Source: Malurus cyaneus samueli
Lineage: Eukaryota > Chordata > Aves > Passeriformes > Maluridae
Assembly: GCA_009741485.1 (NCBI GenBank)
Contig: CM019236.1
Span: forward strand, 39,748,312 to 39,812,311
DNA length: 64,000 nucleotides
Reading direction: 5' to 3'
Numbering within the stretch: the first letter of the stretch is position 1; every line of letters begins with the position of its first letter. Under the pieces are notes generated by a model that was not told the DNA's origin, did no database searches, and was given only the letters and a program-made list of their open reading frames with translations. The translations under genes and the position numbers were made by a program. Shown here one piece after another: positions 34,401 to 47,061 of the stretch.

Positions 34401-37400
34401 GCAGCCATTTAGCTGCATGTTTCAGAAATTAAAACAGGTGTCAAGGAGACACAAAATACTAAAGGAGACAGAAATACTAAATTTCCTGGAGTATGTTTCA
34501 CAAACTGCCTCCAGGGAAATGTGGCTATTTTAAGCTGTTCTGTCAGCACAGCCAATTTTCCCAGCTCAGCATATCTGCTGATGATGCAAAGGTTACATTT
34601 ATCTCGACAAATGTGATTTAGTCCTAGACAGCGATAGCGCCTTTGCACTGCCACAGTGCCCTGCTGGCGTGATGGGCCAGCAGATCCTGCCTGGCCACGT
34701 AGGAGGACACAGAGGCTTTTCCACATCACCGGGAGCCAAAGAGTCTCAAAACTGTCCAGGGACAAAGAGCAAGTGTGCCAATCAGTACTCCGTTTGTGGA
34801 TCCTGCTATGCTTTTTGGCCATATCACCCTGGTAGATTTGGCTTTCCCCTTTATGAAAAGAGCAAAGAAACTGGACAGCGATTTGGATACAGTTCCAAAC
34901 CAGTTGTCATTAGAGTCAAGGACCCTTTTAAACTGAATTCAACAAGAGTTAATTGAATCTGCTAGAGACACTGGGTTCACTTCCGTGAGGAGCCATGACT
35001 GACACCAATTTAAGCGATGTAAAAGTAATGAGATGGATTTAAATGTTGGGAAGTTAGCTGAAAATCTGACAACTGACAGCGTAATAATGTGAGTCTTTTA
35101 ATGTTTGCCTTTAGTTTGGAGTATCTTACCTTTTTCATTATTTTTTTAATGCAATCTCAAGGACTAGACACTTGCTCACAGTAGTTCAGTACCATGACTT
35201 CAAGAAGTGGGCTTTTACTGACAGAAAAAGAAATCTCTAGATTTAATAGAAATTGCTAAGATTAAGTGATGTTGTAGTATCTTCTGATGTTTTTCCAGAG
35301 AATAGCCGAGAAGTCAGAACTGACACTCTGAATATCCTGCAAGAGTGTCTTCATTGGTTTTGTGTCCTATCTGATTAACAGTTTTGATTCCAGTTGTGTT
35401 GCAACTGTGGGAACTAATGACGATGAAAACACATTCAATTCCTTTAAACAAAGAGCTCTTACGTGTGAATCAAATGATCCTGACTTCTTTTATTGCAGAT
35501 CTAGACTAATTACTAAGTTAATAAAATTCATCCAGTGATGCTGGCCATGATAGGCTGGACATCTAAGTACAATCATGTTCTCAAAATTTCAGCTATTTCA
35601 AATGCTTTAGAAGCAATGAAACCTGAAAATGTGATTTGAAAACTGAATTACCTTCTCACAAATGAGAGTTTGCTCATAGCGAGGAGTCCCAGTTTCCTGT
35701 TCCTTATGCTAGGTCACAATGTTCAAGCTGCCATGGTTGGCTGGTCACCATATGAGAAGATGCAATTTCCATAGCTTAATGCCTGCCTTCCTGCCCAGGG
35801 CTTTGCACACACTGTGTGGATACAAGGCGATTCTGTAGTTTCACCCCACTTCCTACGGGGTTCACAATGCCAGGTAACATAGGTTCTGCCAGAAGCCTCT
35901 CTGCCAGACATGTTCATTAAAAGCTTGAACAAAGGACACAGTTCTGGGACCAAGACTTGAGTGCAAAATGTGCACTGTCACTGGAACAAAAGGCTTAACA
36001 GTCTGGTAAATATCACCTGCCAGCACTTAATTTTTTATATCCTGTATTCATTCTTCTTCCACACTGGAAATGTGGACTAATATACTTACATTTCTTATCA
36101 CCATGGTCCCCAGGCATCATGTGCAATAAGATGAGGAGAATTTAAAAAAAAATTATTCCACATTGTGATTGTTGCTGGCACATCAACTGCCAGATGTGAG
36201 CTATAATGTATTAATAATAGAATAGATGCATACCTAGATATTTGTCAGTAGATTTGAAAACCAGCAAAGTTTTGCATCTTCTAGGAAATTTGCAAGGGGG
36301 ATATTTGGAACCTGTAAATATGCTGACAAAAGCTTACAAATCCTGCTTTCAAACCTTTCTTCTTAGCCTCCAATGTCTAGCTGAAGTGATAAAACCAAAA
36401 ATTTATATTAAGTACATCATAATCCATATTTGCATAAATAAAGCTAAGCTGAAGTAAGAGACATACTTCCCTTTTTTATCTCCCAGACAGTTTCGAAATA
36501 CATGTGCATAAAGTCTAAATTCAGATACACCTTAGTGCAGTGTCAAAACCACCTTGACTTTCATGGTCTTTTTTGCCCAAAATGAGGCAAACACAGTTCA
36601 AAACTGTCAGGATGTGGGCAAATTTCTGCTTAACACTCTGTGATCGTCTGGACTTTTTCTACTCACTCACAGACAGTGTCTGTGGACCTTGGTCATATCT
36701 GCATTGAATGCAGCTGGAATGAGGGCAGGCCCGTGGAAAAGATAGCATGGAAATACAATTTGCCTGCAGTTAACCAAAGGCTTGGTTAGAGAGTGAAAGG
36801 CTGTCTTGGGAGAGAAAACTTCAGGGATAAGAAATGTGAAGCCTGGAAACATGAGCCAGTAGGCATATAAGCCACTAATGGGGATAGAGAGCTGCTGCCA
36901 AATTATAAGCGTGGTAATTGGTTGATAGAGTTAAAGCAGAACCTCTGGGGATACAAAGCCTACTGCTCATCTCTTATTGAGACATTTATGTTCACAAGCC
37001 CTGGTCTGTTCCTCTGCACACTCTGATGTAAACATCTCCTAAGGCTTCCAGGGAGAAAAAGCAGGGCTTTCTTTTTTTTTTTTTGGTCTCAGTAAGGGGG
37101 ATAATATTCCAGACCTACACATTCCTAGCAAAAGCACCATATAAAGTGTTTAAACCTTGTTTGACAATGGAACAGGTCATGGAAACCAAAGGAAAAAAGA
37201 AGCTAGAACTGGATGACTCATTCTGCTACCCTGCTGTGTAAGAGAGTGCAGATGACTCAGAGAAAAAAGGTAGCCTCAGAATTTGAGATTAAGATGCAGA
37301 TTTACGCTTTATGTAACTATCATGAAGATTCAATAAAATCCAGGTCAAATGAAATCTTTTTCCAGCAGACCTCCTTTTTCTTCCGTGAGGAAAAAGACAT

Positions 37401-39215
37401 CAAACACACCCAGGCATACATTAATTCAAAATTAAGTGAAATTTTCTATTAAGTGAAGAATGTGAAGATTATAATTAGTATATATTTGTGTCCTTTTTGT
37501 CTGGATTGGTGTGATAACTGCTTCTCAGTAAAGTCCTGCAGAGTTAAAACTTGAAAGAAGCTAGTTTCTTCTTTCGAGGTAAATGTTTTTCTTTGCATTG
37601 TGTGGGCAGCAACAACAAAACTAAAAAGTGAATATTTTGCTGTAAAAGGGAGTTTTATTGTACAATCGTTATTTAATAATATTTATTACTTTTAGAAACA
37701 TTTTTAACTGAGAATTGCAGAAAAAATAATGTATGTGGAAATGTTGTGATAATTTATATTCCTAACCACTTTTGTGAATCTCAAGTTTTTGCCTCTTTGC
37801 TGACTGTGATATTCTAGCTATAGAGACAAATTTTGTCTCTGAGGAAGTCCTTGAGCAATGTAGTTTGGAATATAAGTGTCATGCAACTGTTTTCTGGTTA
37901 TTCAGTTTGTATATGTTTAACCAAAGTAATAAAAGAGTGAGCACTATTACTAGATTGAAACATGTATAAAGTGGGTTTGATTCTGTCTCATATGCTCAGG
38001 TTTTGTAATAGTTTGTTTGGTTGGGTCGGGCTTGGTTTTTTTTTTTTTAATTGACCTGAAGGGAGGCACGTTTTATAGCAGAATGTGTTGCCATTTCTGA
38101 AAATACAAATAAGTCAATGAATTACTCAACCCAGTGCAATCAGGGATGAAAAATGTCAGAGGACCAAATGCACATGAGGAGCTGGAACTCAGTTACACTG
38201 CCCTCACACCACCACAGAAGATCCATGTATTTTGACAGAGACCATACATGAGCTTGGTTTTGACAAACACCATTTTCGTGAACGCAAGTAAGCGTTAATA
38301 CAGGCCCTCTGTCTGTGCCAGATGATGCCCTCTCCTGGAAAGGTAAATTTCCTGCTGGCACACTGAATAAGTGAGAACATAAAAGGGTAGTCCACTCCAC
38401 AATGTTTCCATGGAAAGTGACTGCAAGGACACGGTCCATACACGAGCAGACACTTTGTGTAGAGTGGAGAGGACAATGTCTCAATGTCAGCAGGAAGCAC
38501 CGCTGTGCTGAGCTCTAACCCTAATCCTCTTCCTCCCCTGACCACCTGTCTTGTTGCAAAGGCCTTCCTTCCCTCTTGACCACATGGAGAAAAGTTGAGC
38601 CTGAGGAAGTTATGCTGCTGTTGGGAAGAAGAAATGCAGCTCTGAATGCAGCAGGGGCACCTGCAACCTCTGCATGCCTCTGCACGGTGCCTCAAGCCCT
38701 CTTCAGGTGCTGGGGATCCTCATGGCAGCAGCAGAAACCCCCAGGCACTACTGCTGTGCCTGTCCCCAGTGAGTCTGGCCATGAGAAGGAGGTGTCCCCT
38801 GCCCCAGTGTGGACTGGGTTCCCAGCTCCTGCTGTGAGTGTCATTAGCTCGCTGGCAGGTGAAATGACACCTGTGAGTGCACACCAGCACGTCCCTGCTC
38901 CGCAGCAGCTGACCACACCCTTGCAGGGCCCTGGCTTTTTGGGGCCTGGCACTTCACCTACAGTGAAGTGTGTTACCCATTTTCTTACCAGAGCGGTGGG
39001 AAACAAGCCTTGAAGGCAGCACAAACCTTCACTACAGCTGCTTCTTGCAAAATGTCCCTTTCCAGGGAGCGGCCATGCCTGGCACCACTAGAGCTGACAG
39101 CCCTCCCAGCAGAGAGCTCTGACCCTACTCCCAGAAAGCAGGGGCAGGGGCAAAGTCTCCCTCCAGCCCTAGGGGTGGTGGATGCAGGGCCTGCCACCCG
39201 CGGCTGCATAGTGTT
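34401..39215. other. Intergenic region between SHC3 and S1PR3
   Basis: No recognised gene. The DNA is AT-rich up to about 38150, then more GC-rich (38450-39215) next to a CR1 element. Overlapping frames on both strands here, such as 34409-34822, 34669-34956 and 38576-39013, have no recognisable domain and shadow each other. A poly-T tract lies near 38038-38048. Confidence 0.7.
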
Positions 39216-41140
39216 CACAGAATCATATCATACCCTGAGTTAGAAGGGACCCCATCAGGATGATCCAGTCCAGCTCTCGGCCCTGTGCAGGACACCCCAA
39301 GGATTGCACCATGTGCCTGAGGGAGTTTCCAAATGCATCTGCAACTCTTTCAGCCTTGGTGCTGTGATAACTTGCCTGGGGAGCCTGTTCCACCACCCAA
39401 CCACTCTCTGGGTGGAAAACCTTATCCTGATACCGAGCCTAAGCTTCCCCCTGACTCAGCCTCATGTCGTTTCCAGTCCAGTAATTGGTCATGACAGAGA
39501 AGAGGTCCCTTCCCTCATGAGGATGCTGTAGAACACAGTGAGATCTTCCCTCTGTCTCTTCTAGGCTGGGAAGACCAAGCAGCCTCAACTGCTCCTCACA
39601 CAGCTTCCCCTCCAAACCCCTCACCATCCTTACAGATTTCTGTTGGACACTCTCTCACAGCCTATTGCCTTGTTTATATTGTGGTGCCCAAAACTGTCCT
39701 CAGGACTCCAGTGAGGACACCCCAGGTCAGGGCAGAGCGGGACAATCCCCTCCCTTGCCTGGCTGTGCCTGGTGCTCCCCAGGACAGAGTTATCCCTCCT
39801 GGCTGACAGGGCACTGCTGCCTCATGTTCAACTTGTCACTGACAAGGATCCTCAAGTCCCTCTCCACAGTGCTGCTCTCCCGGGTCTTATTTTCCAGCCT
39901 TCCATTCCCCAGTCTACACACAACCATGGCTGCCCCATCCCAGGTGCAGAATGCCCTTGGTAAACTTCACACGGTTGGTGATAGCCCAGTACTCTGATTT
40001 GTTGAGGTCTCTCTGCCCTTGAGGAAAGCTGGCAGCTTCCCCCAATGCAGTACTGTTGGCAAACAGTGTTCCATCTAGTCCTGTATCCAAGGAATTTATG
40101 TTGAAGTGCACAAGACTGAGGATGGAGCCCTGTGGAACCCCATCAGTGACAAGTCCCCATGATGTCACCCCATTCACTGTAACCCTTTGCCCCTGTCCCC
40201 TGAGCCGCTGCTCACCCACCACAGGATGTGTTTGTTCAGCTGTGGGCTCGACATTTTGTCCTGAAGGATCCTGAGAGAGACATTTAGAAAAGCTTGGTGA
40301 AACTCCAAAAGATCACATCAGCTGGCTTCCCTTGGCCAGCTGGTTGGGACACCTTGTCATAGAAGGAAATCAGGTTTGACAAGGACTCTTCCCTCTCATG
40401 AAGCTGTGCTGCCTGTGACCGATAACTGCATTGTCCTCCAGATTTTCAGTGTCCACCAGAATAATCTTGACCATGGTTCTACTGGGCACTGAAATGAGAC
40501 TGACATGCCTGTAGTTTGCAGGGTCCTCTTTCCTGCCCTTTATGAAAATTGGGACAATATTTTCCTGTTTTCAGTCAGCTGGGACCTCTCTGGATTCCCC
40601 AAATCCCACGAAAATCATTGAGAGAGGTTTTGCAATGGCATCAACAACTTTTTGAGAATTCTCAGATGAATCCCATCAGAACCCATAGATTTGTAGGGAT
40701 CCAGGTGGAGCAGCAGATCCCACACAATTTCAGGGTCAGCTGGGGAATGATCATTCTTGCAGTCACAGTCCTTCAGGAGCAGGGCACTGAGACTCCCCCG
40801 GTCTGTTTTCTGTGCTGAGAACAGGCAAAAAAAGCCTTAAACACCTGTGCCTTCTCTGTCCGTCCCTGTTTGTGAGGTGACCATCCTCACCCTTAATGGG
40901 CTGATTTCTAAACTCCCTTGTGTCACTGACATCGAAATAACTCTTTTTATCATCCCCACTCTTCTGGCAGCTTCATCTCCAACTGAGCTTTGACCATATG
41001 AATTTTCTCCCTACACTGGCAAACAGCAACTTTGTATTCTCCCCACGTCACCTGAGCTTGCTTCCACTAGCATACACCTTCCTTTTTAGTCTCCTTTTCA
41101 AGAAAAGAACCCAGCTCAACCAAGCCAGCCTTCTGCCTTC
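39216..41140 (-). mobile_element. Degenerate CR1 LINE, about 1.9 kb, with reverse-transcriptase remains
   Basis: The left edge (CAGAATCATATCATACCC, then GGGACCCCATCAGGATGATC) is a diverged CR1 3' end read backwards, and the element continues for about 1.9 kb. Between 40222 and 39914 on the - strand a frame reads DGVPQGSILSLVHFNI, SLDTGL and WAITNRVKF. These match the CR1 reverse-transcriptase region around the QGS box. The catalytic FADD is replaced by FANS and the frame is broken on both sides, so it is dead. The right edge is approximate. Confidence 0.88.
39914..40222 (-). pseudogene. CR1 reverse transcriptase fragment (inactive)
   Basis: A remnant of about 100 codons of the LINE ORF2 reverse transcriptase. 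PQGS and LDTG are visible, as is the downstream WAITNR.KF..GI LHLGWG block typical of CR1. The metal-binding aspartate pair is lost (FANS in place of FADD). It has no endonuclease domain in the same frame. Its host element lies on the - strand between SHC3 and S1PR3. Confidence 0.85.
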
Positions 41141-44100
41141 AGGCACAACACCCAGAGTTTAAATGAATGTTTTCCACAGAAGGCCAAAACCTTTTCACAC
41201 TTCTTTGAAAAATAACTGCTACTGGACACCTTCAGTTTAAAGGTTTGAGAAATTTTATTAAAAGTTTTCAAAATGTTTCTGGTACCGAATGAGCTGAAAA
41301 CATTCTCTAAAACTGTTGGCAATAAACTGTTGGAAAGCAGATTGTGAAAACCTTTATTTTCTCCATAGGTGGCTGGATTTGCATTTCTTTCATAATTCAT
41401 AATCAAAACAAATATTCCAATTCATGAATTAATATGAATGAAACGTTAGTCTCCTTTGTACCTTTTGCTTCATGTAAAACAAATTGGAAAGGAGGACATA
41501 ATTTAGTTTTCTGTATGCTCTAATCAGCCTGGATTACAAAAGGTCTGGATTCTGGCATATGCTTGGAGAAACTTTCTAATATTTTAGGGTGAAAGAAGAT
41601 ATTCTCCATCTTTTTCCACTTCAAGGATATGTCATCTTCCTGGCTGTTTAAGGCCCACTGCTGTTAAGCCTTTGACTTGTCCTAATTTAAAATTCTGCTC
41701 TGAAATCATCCACAATCCATGCCTTTTCTAATACTTCCCAATGGGATGTACTCACTGAAGACTGTTCAGACCAGTTTATCTTCTCCTCAGCCATGAGTAC
41801 TTCGTAATTTATATTATCATTGTTACATGGGAGCCCATGAATCTTAGAAACCTGCTTCAGGTACAGCAGGGTAGTGACCTAGCAAAATATCCCCACAGCT
41901 CCAAAATAAGAGAAGGAAATCAAAATAGAATTAAAGGGTTTTGTACTAACGAGCAATCACAAGGCCTTTAAGAGTGCAGCTCTTTGCATTACTTGTACCT
42001 TGCACAACACTCACAATAGCTAAGGCAGGAATGCAGATGTTTAAACTCACTTTTATGTACATTTTCTTGGACTTTAGCCATTAGAACATTTTCTTTATGT
42101 TTCACCTTTCAACATCCTCGACATGAGGGTTGGTGTGGGTTCAGCCACCATGTTTTCTCAAACCATTGTGTTCCTAAGGCCTGTCTGCTCTGCAATAACA
42201 AGGAAGCTGCCACGTGCCACTGCTTTGGGAACTAACACAAGGACACAAATATTTTAGCTAGCAGTTTTAAAAGCCACAGCTTTAGGGGAGAACTTTGACA
42301 ATACAGCCCAACAGCAATGTAAAATCTAAAAACCTAATCAAGCCATGGCAATACAATGTTCTATTTCTCACAAAGCTATAGAGCCTGAAGCCCATATCTA
42401 CAATCCATATAGTTACATCATGCTTAGCTTGGTTTAACTTTTTTTCCCTAAGTGCATTGCTTTTCAACATTTTTGGTAGAAATATTTTCATATTTACTAC
42501 TCTCTTTCACAGTTATTTCATTCAAATACAATTCTTCTTTGTTCTAATACACTTCTCTAACAGCATAAAACATTTACAGACTGTTAATTTGTAAAAGATA
42601 ATCACAATGCAAGCCTTTATATTTTAAAGGCTTTTGCTACACACAATAAACGACTTGTACACTATAGATACTTGGGAATAATCTAATGCTGCTGCTTTAA
42701 ATGATTAAGACCAGAGTAAAGCTAAGGAGAGCTCTTTCAGTCTGTGTATTAGAGAAAGCCTCAACTACTTCTGATTGTGCATAAAGCAAGGTGTGTTCTG
42801 AGACATTAAACACAAATTTTTGAAAGAGCTCAAGAAAGTCAGATGTATACATTCTTACTGAAAGACAAGCGGAACTTGTCCCAGAATTTCTCATCAAACT
42901 CCACTGAAGCCTCCAGCCATCAAGTACAATTGATGGAAGTACCACAGGCCACTTCCATGGGGACCTGACACCAGATGTCTGTGAAGTCTTTACTGCTCCA
43001 GGTTTCAGGGATCCCCTCCGACAATAAACACCCTCTTGTACTGAGGCTGCTAAGGCAGCGATGAACTATGAAGTTGTTCCCAGGTTCCTCTGGAACAGCC
43101 TCTCAAAAGGTTGGGGCTCGGGTTCCAGATCTTCCAAACTAAATAAGCCTTCCTTCCAGATCCAAGGCAGGATCAGGTATAAACAGAGCATGATCCTGTT
43201 GTACCGCATCTTCCCTCTGGTACCGGCAGAAGTGTCCAGAGGTGGTAGAAGTGCAGGGTCCCGTTGACAGAAAACGGGACATTGTCCCACTGGTTAAACT
43301 TCCCAGGGAGAACTTCTAACACAATCCCAGGCTGTGGTAGGGCCTGGAGGGGGAAGAAGAAACTCCACAGGAACCCACTGTGGTTCGTTGCTTTCTGAAA
43401 TGATAGGTCTCTGTTTCAGAACCGAAGGGTCTCTGCTTACGTAGTGCATTCACAATGTACACAGGTTTACATAGGTTGGACATACATTTTTTAAATACAT
43501 TGAAAATAGTGAGCAAAAATATATGCATGGACACAGTACATACACTTGTTAGACATGTATTGAGGGGTCATATTTAAACTACTTTAAATAGCAAACATAT
43601 ATATCCTCTCTCAATGGTTATTCACTACTGCTTACTTAAAACATGTTGTGAAATGCCACAGTGACAACTGTCATGTTGTCTTTCACTAAAAATGAAAAGT
43701 TTGAGTAACAGTGGAAAAAATAAAAATACTGCATTGATATGACTTGTTAAAGTTTCTGACAGCTAAAAGCTACTACTTCATTTCAAATATCCCCATTGAA
43801 ATGCTTCTATTTGCACAATTAGTCACCTTACACTGTATAGTGTGATACATTTAGCTCGTTGTAAACTTTCACCAATCAATGACTTTTTAATGAGGAACTG
43901 TACAAATATACAGCAATTTATACCACATACATGTAAGGCTATTAACACAACAGTAAGGTACATATAGGGAATTATAATCACCAACTTGTGTAATGAACTC
44001 TTCGTCCAGTTGGCAATAATTGGGTTCGTCTTCCAATCGTCAGTAGTCTTTAGTGAATGCCAAAGTCTCCAACTTTTTGGTGATCAGAAGGCAACATGCA

Positions 44101-44378
44101 ATGCAAGATCAGAAGGCAAACATGCAATGCCATTGTGGTGTGTGATGTCATTAGCTGTGCATGGACTCTGTCCTGGGCACTGGGTAGGATGAAGGGCTTT
44201 TTCTGAATCAGGTGCGTAACTGAATGAACACCCAAAGCAAATGATTGTAGATAAATATGTCCTCAAAGTTAAATAAATGGTTAGTGTTTTCCCCTGTGAC
44301 TGAAGTGCATGAATATTTAAACTACGCTTGTAGCTTAAACCTAAAAAACACAGAAAAGTACTGGTCTCGAGGAGTCCT
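41141..44378 (-). other. S1PR3: S1PR3 3' flank and probable 3' UTR
   Basis: Mostly AT-rich sequence downstream of the S1PR3 stop. On the - strand, an ATTAAA lies at 43891-43886 and AATAAA signals lie at 41358-41353 and 41259-41254, giving possible 3' UTRs of about 0.5 or 3 kb. A block at about 42945-43440 is GC-richer and shows broken protein-like frames on the - strand. A 25-bp tandem duplication lies at 44082-44131. Confidence 0.55.
44082..44131. repeat. Tandem duplication, 2 x 25 bp
   Basis: The unit beginning GATCAGAAGGCAACATGCAA occurs twice, at 44082-44106 and 44107-44131, with one extra A in the second copy and a changed last base. It lies in the probable S1PR3 3' UTR. Confidence 0.9.
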
Positions 44379-45521
44379 TTACTTACAGAAGTTTCCATTG
44401 TGAAATGGAGACTCATTTTTCTCAGCAATACACGAGGCAACATTCATCGGTGGGAAATCTTCCTTTGGCTTCTGGGTATTGCTGCTGCTGGATTTACTCC
44501 GACTGTGGTCTGGTGTGGGCGGAATAGGCAAAGACCTGGCCACCTTGGATTTCACCAGGCAGCCACAAACAAGGCGAAAGAAAGCCCGACGCATTTCCTT
44601 GCTGGCCAGGGTGTAGATGATGGGGTTCATCGCGGAATTGATGACCGCCAGAGCAATAAACCAGTGGGCTTTGTACAAGATGGAGCACTCCTTGACTCTG
44701 CAGGCCACATCAATGAGGAACAGGATGAACAGCGGGGACCAGCATGCAATGAAGACACTGACAACGATCACAACAGTCCGAAGGAGGGCCATGGACCGCT
44801 CCGAGTTGTTGTGGTTGGTGACATTACGGCTGCTGGACTTTACCAGTATGTAGATACGGGCGTAAAGGATGACAATGGCAACCAAAATAGCTATGAAGAT
44901 ACTAATGCAGAACACAACATACTTCTTGGAGTACAGAGGCAAAATTGTTGAGCAATCTGGTAAGTTGTTTATACAATTCCAGCCGAGGATGGGCAGGGCA
45001 CCCAAGGAAATCGAAATTAGCCAGCATGTACCAATGAGAAGGAACACTCTGTATTTTTTATTTGCGTCGTAAGGCCTCATTTTAATCATGGTCAAATGCC
45101 GCTCAATTGCTATCGCTAGCAAGCTGAAAGTGGAGGCTCCCAGGGCAACAAACATGCTGCCTTCCCTAATGAACCAGATTGTGGAGGACAAGCTCAGAGT
45201 TTTCTTCCCAGACATAAGAATGTTTACTTTGTAAACAATCCCAGCTAAAAGATCACAGAGGGCTAGATTGCCAATAAAAAAGTACATGCGGTTGTGAAAT
45301 TTATTGTTTTTCCATATGGCAATCAACACCATCAAGTTTTCCAGGACTATGAAACTACATAGGATCAGAAATGCAATAGTGGGCAGGTCTATTTTATCAG
45401 TTGCCTTTTCCCTTAAAATAAGCTTCCCTGTGTAATTATAATGCAGTACAATCAGAGAGTCCACCTCCTCACTTCCTTGAGGGCTGACAAGAGCATCAGG
45501 TGGCATGGTAACTGCTGCCAT
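44379..45521 (-). CDS. S1PR3: Sphingosine-1-phosphate receptor 3 (class A GPCR)
   Basis: A single-exon 380-residue receptor; the human protein has 378. It binds extracellular sphingosine-1-phosphate and signals through Gi, Gq and G12/13. Visible features: N-glycosylation site NYT at 29-31; TM1 about 47-70 with [20 protein letters not shown] in TM2 (Asp90); REG at 119-121, the Arg/Glu pair that contacts the ligand headgroup in S1P receptors; ERH at 140-142 in place of DRY; CWSP at 260-263; NPIIY at 299-303; Cys319/Cys321 suited to palmitoylation. The RSKSSSSN tail and LVKSSSR loop fit S1PR3. The ATG at 45521 has A at -3 and G at +4, and MAAVTMPP aligns with MATALPP of human. An adjacent ATG at 45524 is possible; further upstream the frame has no ATG before a stop at 45603. 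It lies tail to tail with SHC3, as in human. Confidence 0.97.
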   Translation of the reverse strand: MAAVTMPPDALVSPQGSEEVDSLIVLHYNYTGKLILREKATDKIDLPTIAFLILCSFIVLENLMVLIAIWKNNKFHNRMYFFIGNLALCDLLAGIVYKVNILMSGKKTLSLSSTIWFIREGSMFVALGASTFSLLAIAIERHLTMIKMRPYDANKKYRVFLLIGTCWLISISLGALPILGWNCINNLPDCSTILPLYSKKYVVFCISIFIAILVAIVILYARIYILVKSSSRNVTNHNNSERSMALLRTVVIVVSVFIACWSPLFILFLIDVACRVKECSILYKAHWFIALAVINSAMNPIIYTLASKEMRRAFFRLVCGCLVKSKVARSLPIPPTPDHSRSKSSSSNTQKPKEDFPPMNVASCIAEKNESPFHNGNFCK

Positions 45522-45561
45522 CATTTGTTCCCTGATGGATGCCCGACTTGCTATGTTCCTA

Positions 45562-45672
45562 TCACGGGAATATAGTTCCAATAATTTTCCACAAGAGGGA
45601 GATCAAGCCACGCTCCTCCCAACACTCTTCTGGGTAGGCATCGTGTGTCCACTGCTCCAGCACGCCTCGCAT
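45562..45672 (-). promoter_or_regulatory. Upstream ORF 1 in the S1PR3 leader (36 codons)
   Basis: The ATG at 45672 (context TTAATATGC, A at -3) opens a 36-codon frame starting MRGVLEQWTHDAYPEEC and ending at a TGA at 45562. It is out of frame with S1PR3 and ends 40 nt before the receptor ATG. Such uORFs commonly lower translation of the main frame. Confidence 0.5.
45603..45641 (-). promoter_or_regulatory. Upstream ORF 2 in the S1PR3 leader (12 codons)
   Basis: The ATG at 45641 opens MPTQKSVGRSVA and stops at TGA 45605-45603. It overlaps upstream ORF 1 in a different frame. It is in the receptor frame but terminates before it, so it cannot extend the receptor N-terminus. Confidence 0.5.
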
Positions 45673-47061
45673 ATTAATTTGGGATAGTGGCTCTTGAACC
45701 AGGCTCTGAAAATAAAATCAACAAAGGAACATAAGTGTCCCCATCTTCCCACGTCAGGCAGTGCTTAAGCTGCAAACATACACCCAGAAGCCAAGGACAA
45801 GGGACAGTGATGGACAGGGCACCGAGGCTGAGCACTGCTCCATTTCTCTCACGGTAGCTGTGGGTAAGCTCAGACACAGCCTAGATGCAGAAATACAAGG
45901 GCAGCAGAGGGGACTGCTCAAAGGCGTTTCCCCTCTATGAAATTTCCTTGCTGAAAAACACCCAGAAGAGCCACGGGAAGGATCAGCAAACAGACCCAGC
46001 AGGCAGCTTGCTTCCTCTCCAAAAGACCTAAGTGTACATTGCACTACCAAAACACCACCCAGCCATCACTGCCTCTGCAGCTGGAGGGTAAACTCTGTGC
46101 TTTTTAAATTTATTTCTGTCTGCCATGCAGACCTGAAGAAGGAAAAATCCTGAGAAAGGTGGTGTCAAATCTTGATGCCACTGTGCATGTTGCCAATGCC
46201 TAAAATAACTTCAAACAGTTGAAGGTGTAAATTTACAATATTTACAACTGAGAAGATGCACTGAAAGCCAGTCATCATAAAGCCAGTCCCAGTTCCCAAT
46301 CAAATCAGTTGGATTTCTGCTATCTTTTTCAAAAAAAAAGTAATATTTTTATAAGCATTGTCTTTCTCTAGGGTTTTTTCCCTTTGCATAGGTATACAGG
46401 ACCTATATTTAATGTTCTTGGTTTTTTTAAAAAATAAAAAATTGCTGCACCAGATTTCTCTTTTCAATCAGAAATTCTGATTTTCTGTAAGTTATGACTT
46501 AGATTAACTGCAACATTTTCCCGTGGACTTTGAGGTTCCATTTTCACAGCAGATCCTCCAATCTGTCTTCTTTTCGCAATAAGTATCAGAACGGATCTGC
46601 ACAGTAAACATATCAGAAGGTGTCAGACACGCTTACTGTATTATCAAAAAACGTTAGTAAACACTAATATGTTACAGTTTAGTTGCTGCATACTCCAGTG
46701 ACAATCAGTGTTCATGCCCCCAATGGCAAATTTTTCACTTTTCGTAAGGAAAACCAAGATCATGTGGGTATAGGACAAGACTTGTTTCATTAGCAGAGCC
46801 CAAGATTTATTCTTTTTCTTTTAGTTTTTTTGGAATATAAGTAGAGTAAAACTAAATATTTGTGCTTGACGAGTGAAAGACAATTTTCCATTAGGCCCAA
46901 AACTCTAATTAACTTAGTCTTAGGACCCTTTCTTATAAGAGCTAGAGCCTTCCCCAATACCTCCATTTACTCAAGGGTCTGAACATTTTCCAACAAATTA
47001 AAGGGAAGCTTTCACCAGAGGATCAGTTATCAGAGCTGTGGAAAAGGGACCGGTATGAAGC

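Larger units (their letters stand above)
45522..45705 (-). other. S1PR3: S1PR3 5' UTR part of the coding exon
   Basis: On the - strand an acceptor TTTATTTTCAG|AGCC places the exon start at 45705. The 184 nt before the main ATG contain two upstream ATGs, each opening a short ORF that closes before the receptor start. A 5' UTR intron just ahead of an uninterrupted coding exon is the usual layout of S1P receptor genes. Confidence 0.7.

Noticed and set aside
34669..34956. 95-codon plus-strand frame after SHC3
   Set aside because: Its later part looks protein-like, but an overlapping minus-strand frame of 137 codons is equally open and neither is recognised. More likely 3' UTR or intergenic chance.
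44400..44951. 183-codon plus-strand open frame opposite S1PR3
   Set aside because: It is the antisense shadow of the conserved receptor coding exon and has no recognisable features.
45522..45581. Twenty extra N-terminal residues for S1PR3
   Set aside because: The extension would begin at a TTG codon, not ATG. The first in-frame ATGs are at 45524 and 45521, and the second has the better initiation context and aligns with the human start.
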